NCBI GenBank assembly: GCA_902801415.1
Contig: CADCIK010000009.1
Location: 1-48,265 of the forward strand
Direction of reading: 5' to 3'
Length of the DNA: 48,265 bases
Origin: an uncultured Lachnospiraceae bacterium
GTDB lineage: Bacteria > Bacillota > Clostridia > Lachnospirales > Lachnospiraceae
Numbering within the stretch: position 1 is the first letter of the stretch; the number at the start of each line of letters is the position of its first letter. The notes beneath the pieces are model-generated. The model was not told the origin of the DNA. It ran no database searches and saw nothing but the letters and a program-made list of their open reading frames with translations. Below, one piece after another: positions 47,999 through 48,265 of the stretch. The position numbers were made by a program, and so were the translations under genes.

Positions 47999-48265
47999 TT
48001 ACTCGTTGTACAGAGCACCCAGTTTCTCGAGGTATGCATATTTAGCCTTTGCATTCGCCTCGTTCTCTGCATACATAGCGTCTGCCTTTGCAGGGTTGGA
48101 GCGCTTCAGGGATGTATAACGAACCTCGCCGCCCAGGAAGTCCATATAAGGATCAGTAGCGGGCTTGGAATCCAGGAAGAACTTCTTAGCGCCGCCGGCA
48201 GGATTGAATCTGAACAGATTCCAGTAGCCGGTTGTCACTGCGAGTTTCTCTTCATCCTGAACCTT
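47999..48265 (-). CDS. nifJ: Pyruvate:ferredoxin (flavodoxin) oxidoreductase, C-terminal fragment
   Basis: The C-terminal 88 residues of PFOR, which converts pyruvate and CoA to acetyl-CoA, CO2 and reduced ferredoxin. The frame is open to the right edge, so the gene starts outside. TTGYWNLFRFNPAGGAKKFF, FLGGEVRYTSLKRSNPAKAD and NEANAKAKYAYLEKL are the typical C-terminal end of the single-chain enzyme. The stop TAA is at 48001-47999. The small ferredoxin downstream is its probable partner. Confidence 0.95.
   Translation of the reverse strand, partial: KVQDEEKLAVTTGYWNLFRFNPAGGAKKFFLDSKPATDPYMDFLGGEVRYTSLKRSNPAKADAMYAENEANAKAKYAYLEKLGALYNE

Overview
The window looks like the chromosome of a strictly anaerobic Firmicute of the Lachnospiraceae/Clostridia type. 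Evidence for this is the end of a pyruvate:ferredoxin oxidoreductase next to a small clostridial ferredoxin, indolepyruvate:ferredoxin oxidoreductase, GdpP-type c-di-AMP phosphodiesterase, strong AGGAGG ribosome binding sites, and fairly GC-rich coding sequence rich in Fe-S flavoproteins. The assignment is inference from gene content, not a phylogenetic test.

Left part (1-9,300). A more AT-rich tyrosine integrase, cut by the window edge, lies beside a tRNA-Pro(CGG) on the opposite strand, which suggests one end of an integrated element. Then come a histidine phosphatase, a DMT-type exporter, NagA, two tiny tandem genes (35 and 23 codons), a PfkB sugar kinase, a 933-residue Fe-S/FAD oxidoreductase and a HypA-like metallochaperone with an acidic tail. 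An LctP-type lactate permease follows on the minus strand.

Centre (11,200-18,500): the most interesting block. A minus-strand operon encodes an acyl-activating AMP ligase, an acyl carrier protein and an acyl-ACP thioesterase. Divergent from it, a plus-strand operon encodes a flavoprotein that strongly resembles polyenoic fatty acid (linoleate) isomerase, a CrtI/retinol-saturase-like flavoprotein, and an FAD/NAD/2Fe-2S reductase overlapping it by 4 bases. I read this as a candidate pathway that isomerises and perhaps saturates unsaturated fatty acids, possibly on a dedicated ACP.

Middle right (18,600-32,000). A SNF2 helicase, a second copy of the Fe-S/FAD oxidoreductase (minus strand), a secreted metallo-beta-lactamase-fold protein, an RlmI-like rRNA methyltransferase, a DegV protein, a branched-chain aminotransferase, a LicC-like nucleotidyltransferase and IorA/IorB.

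Right (32,000-48,265). The conserved block rpsF-ssb-rpsR-(licD-like)-gdpP-rplI-dnaB is followed by PaaK and a double-ACT-domain protein, which probably work with IorAB and the aminotransferase in 2-oxo-acid/aryl-acid metabolism. Then comes a 2,326-residue secreted protein with an acidic N-terminal region, a large internal duplication and three C-terminal Ig-like repeats. Last are the ferredoxin and the end of nifJ on the minus strand. Transcription units are mostly bounded by clear hairpin terminators.
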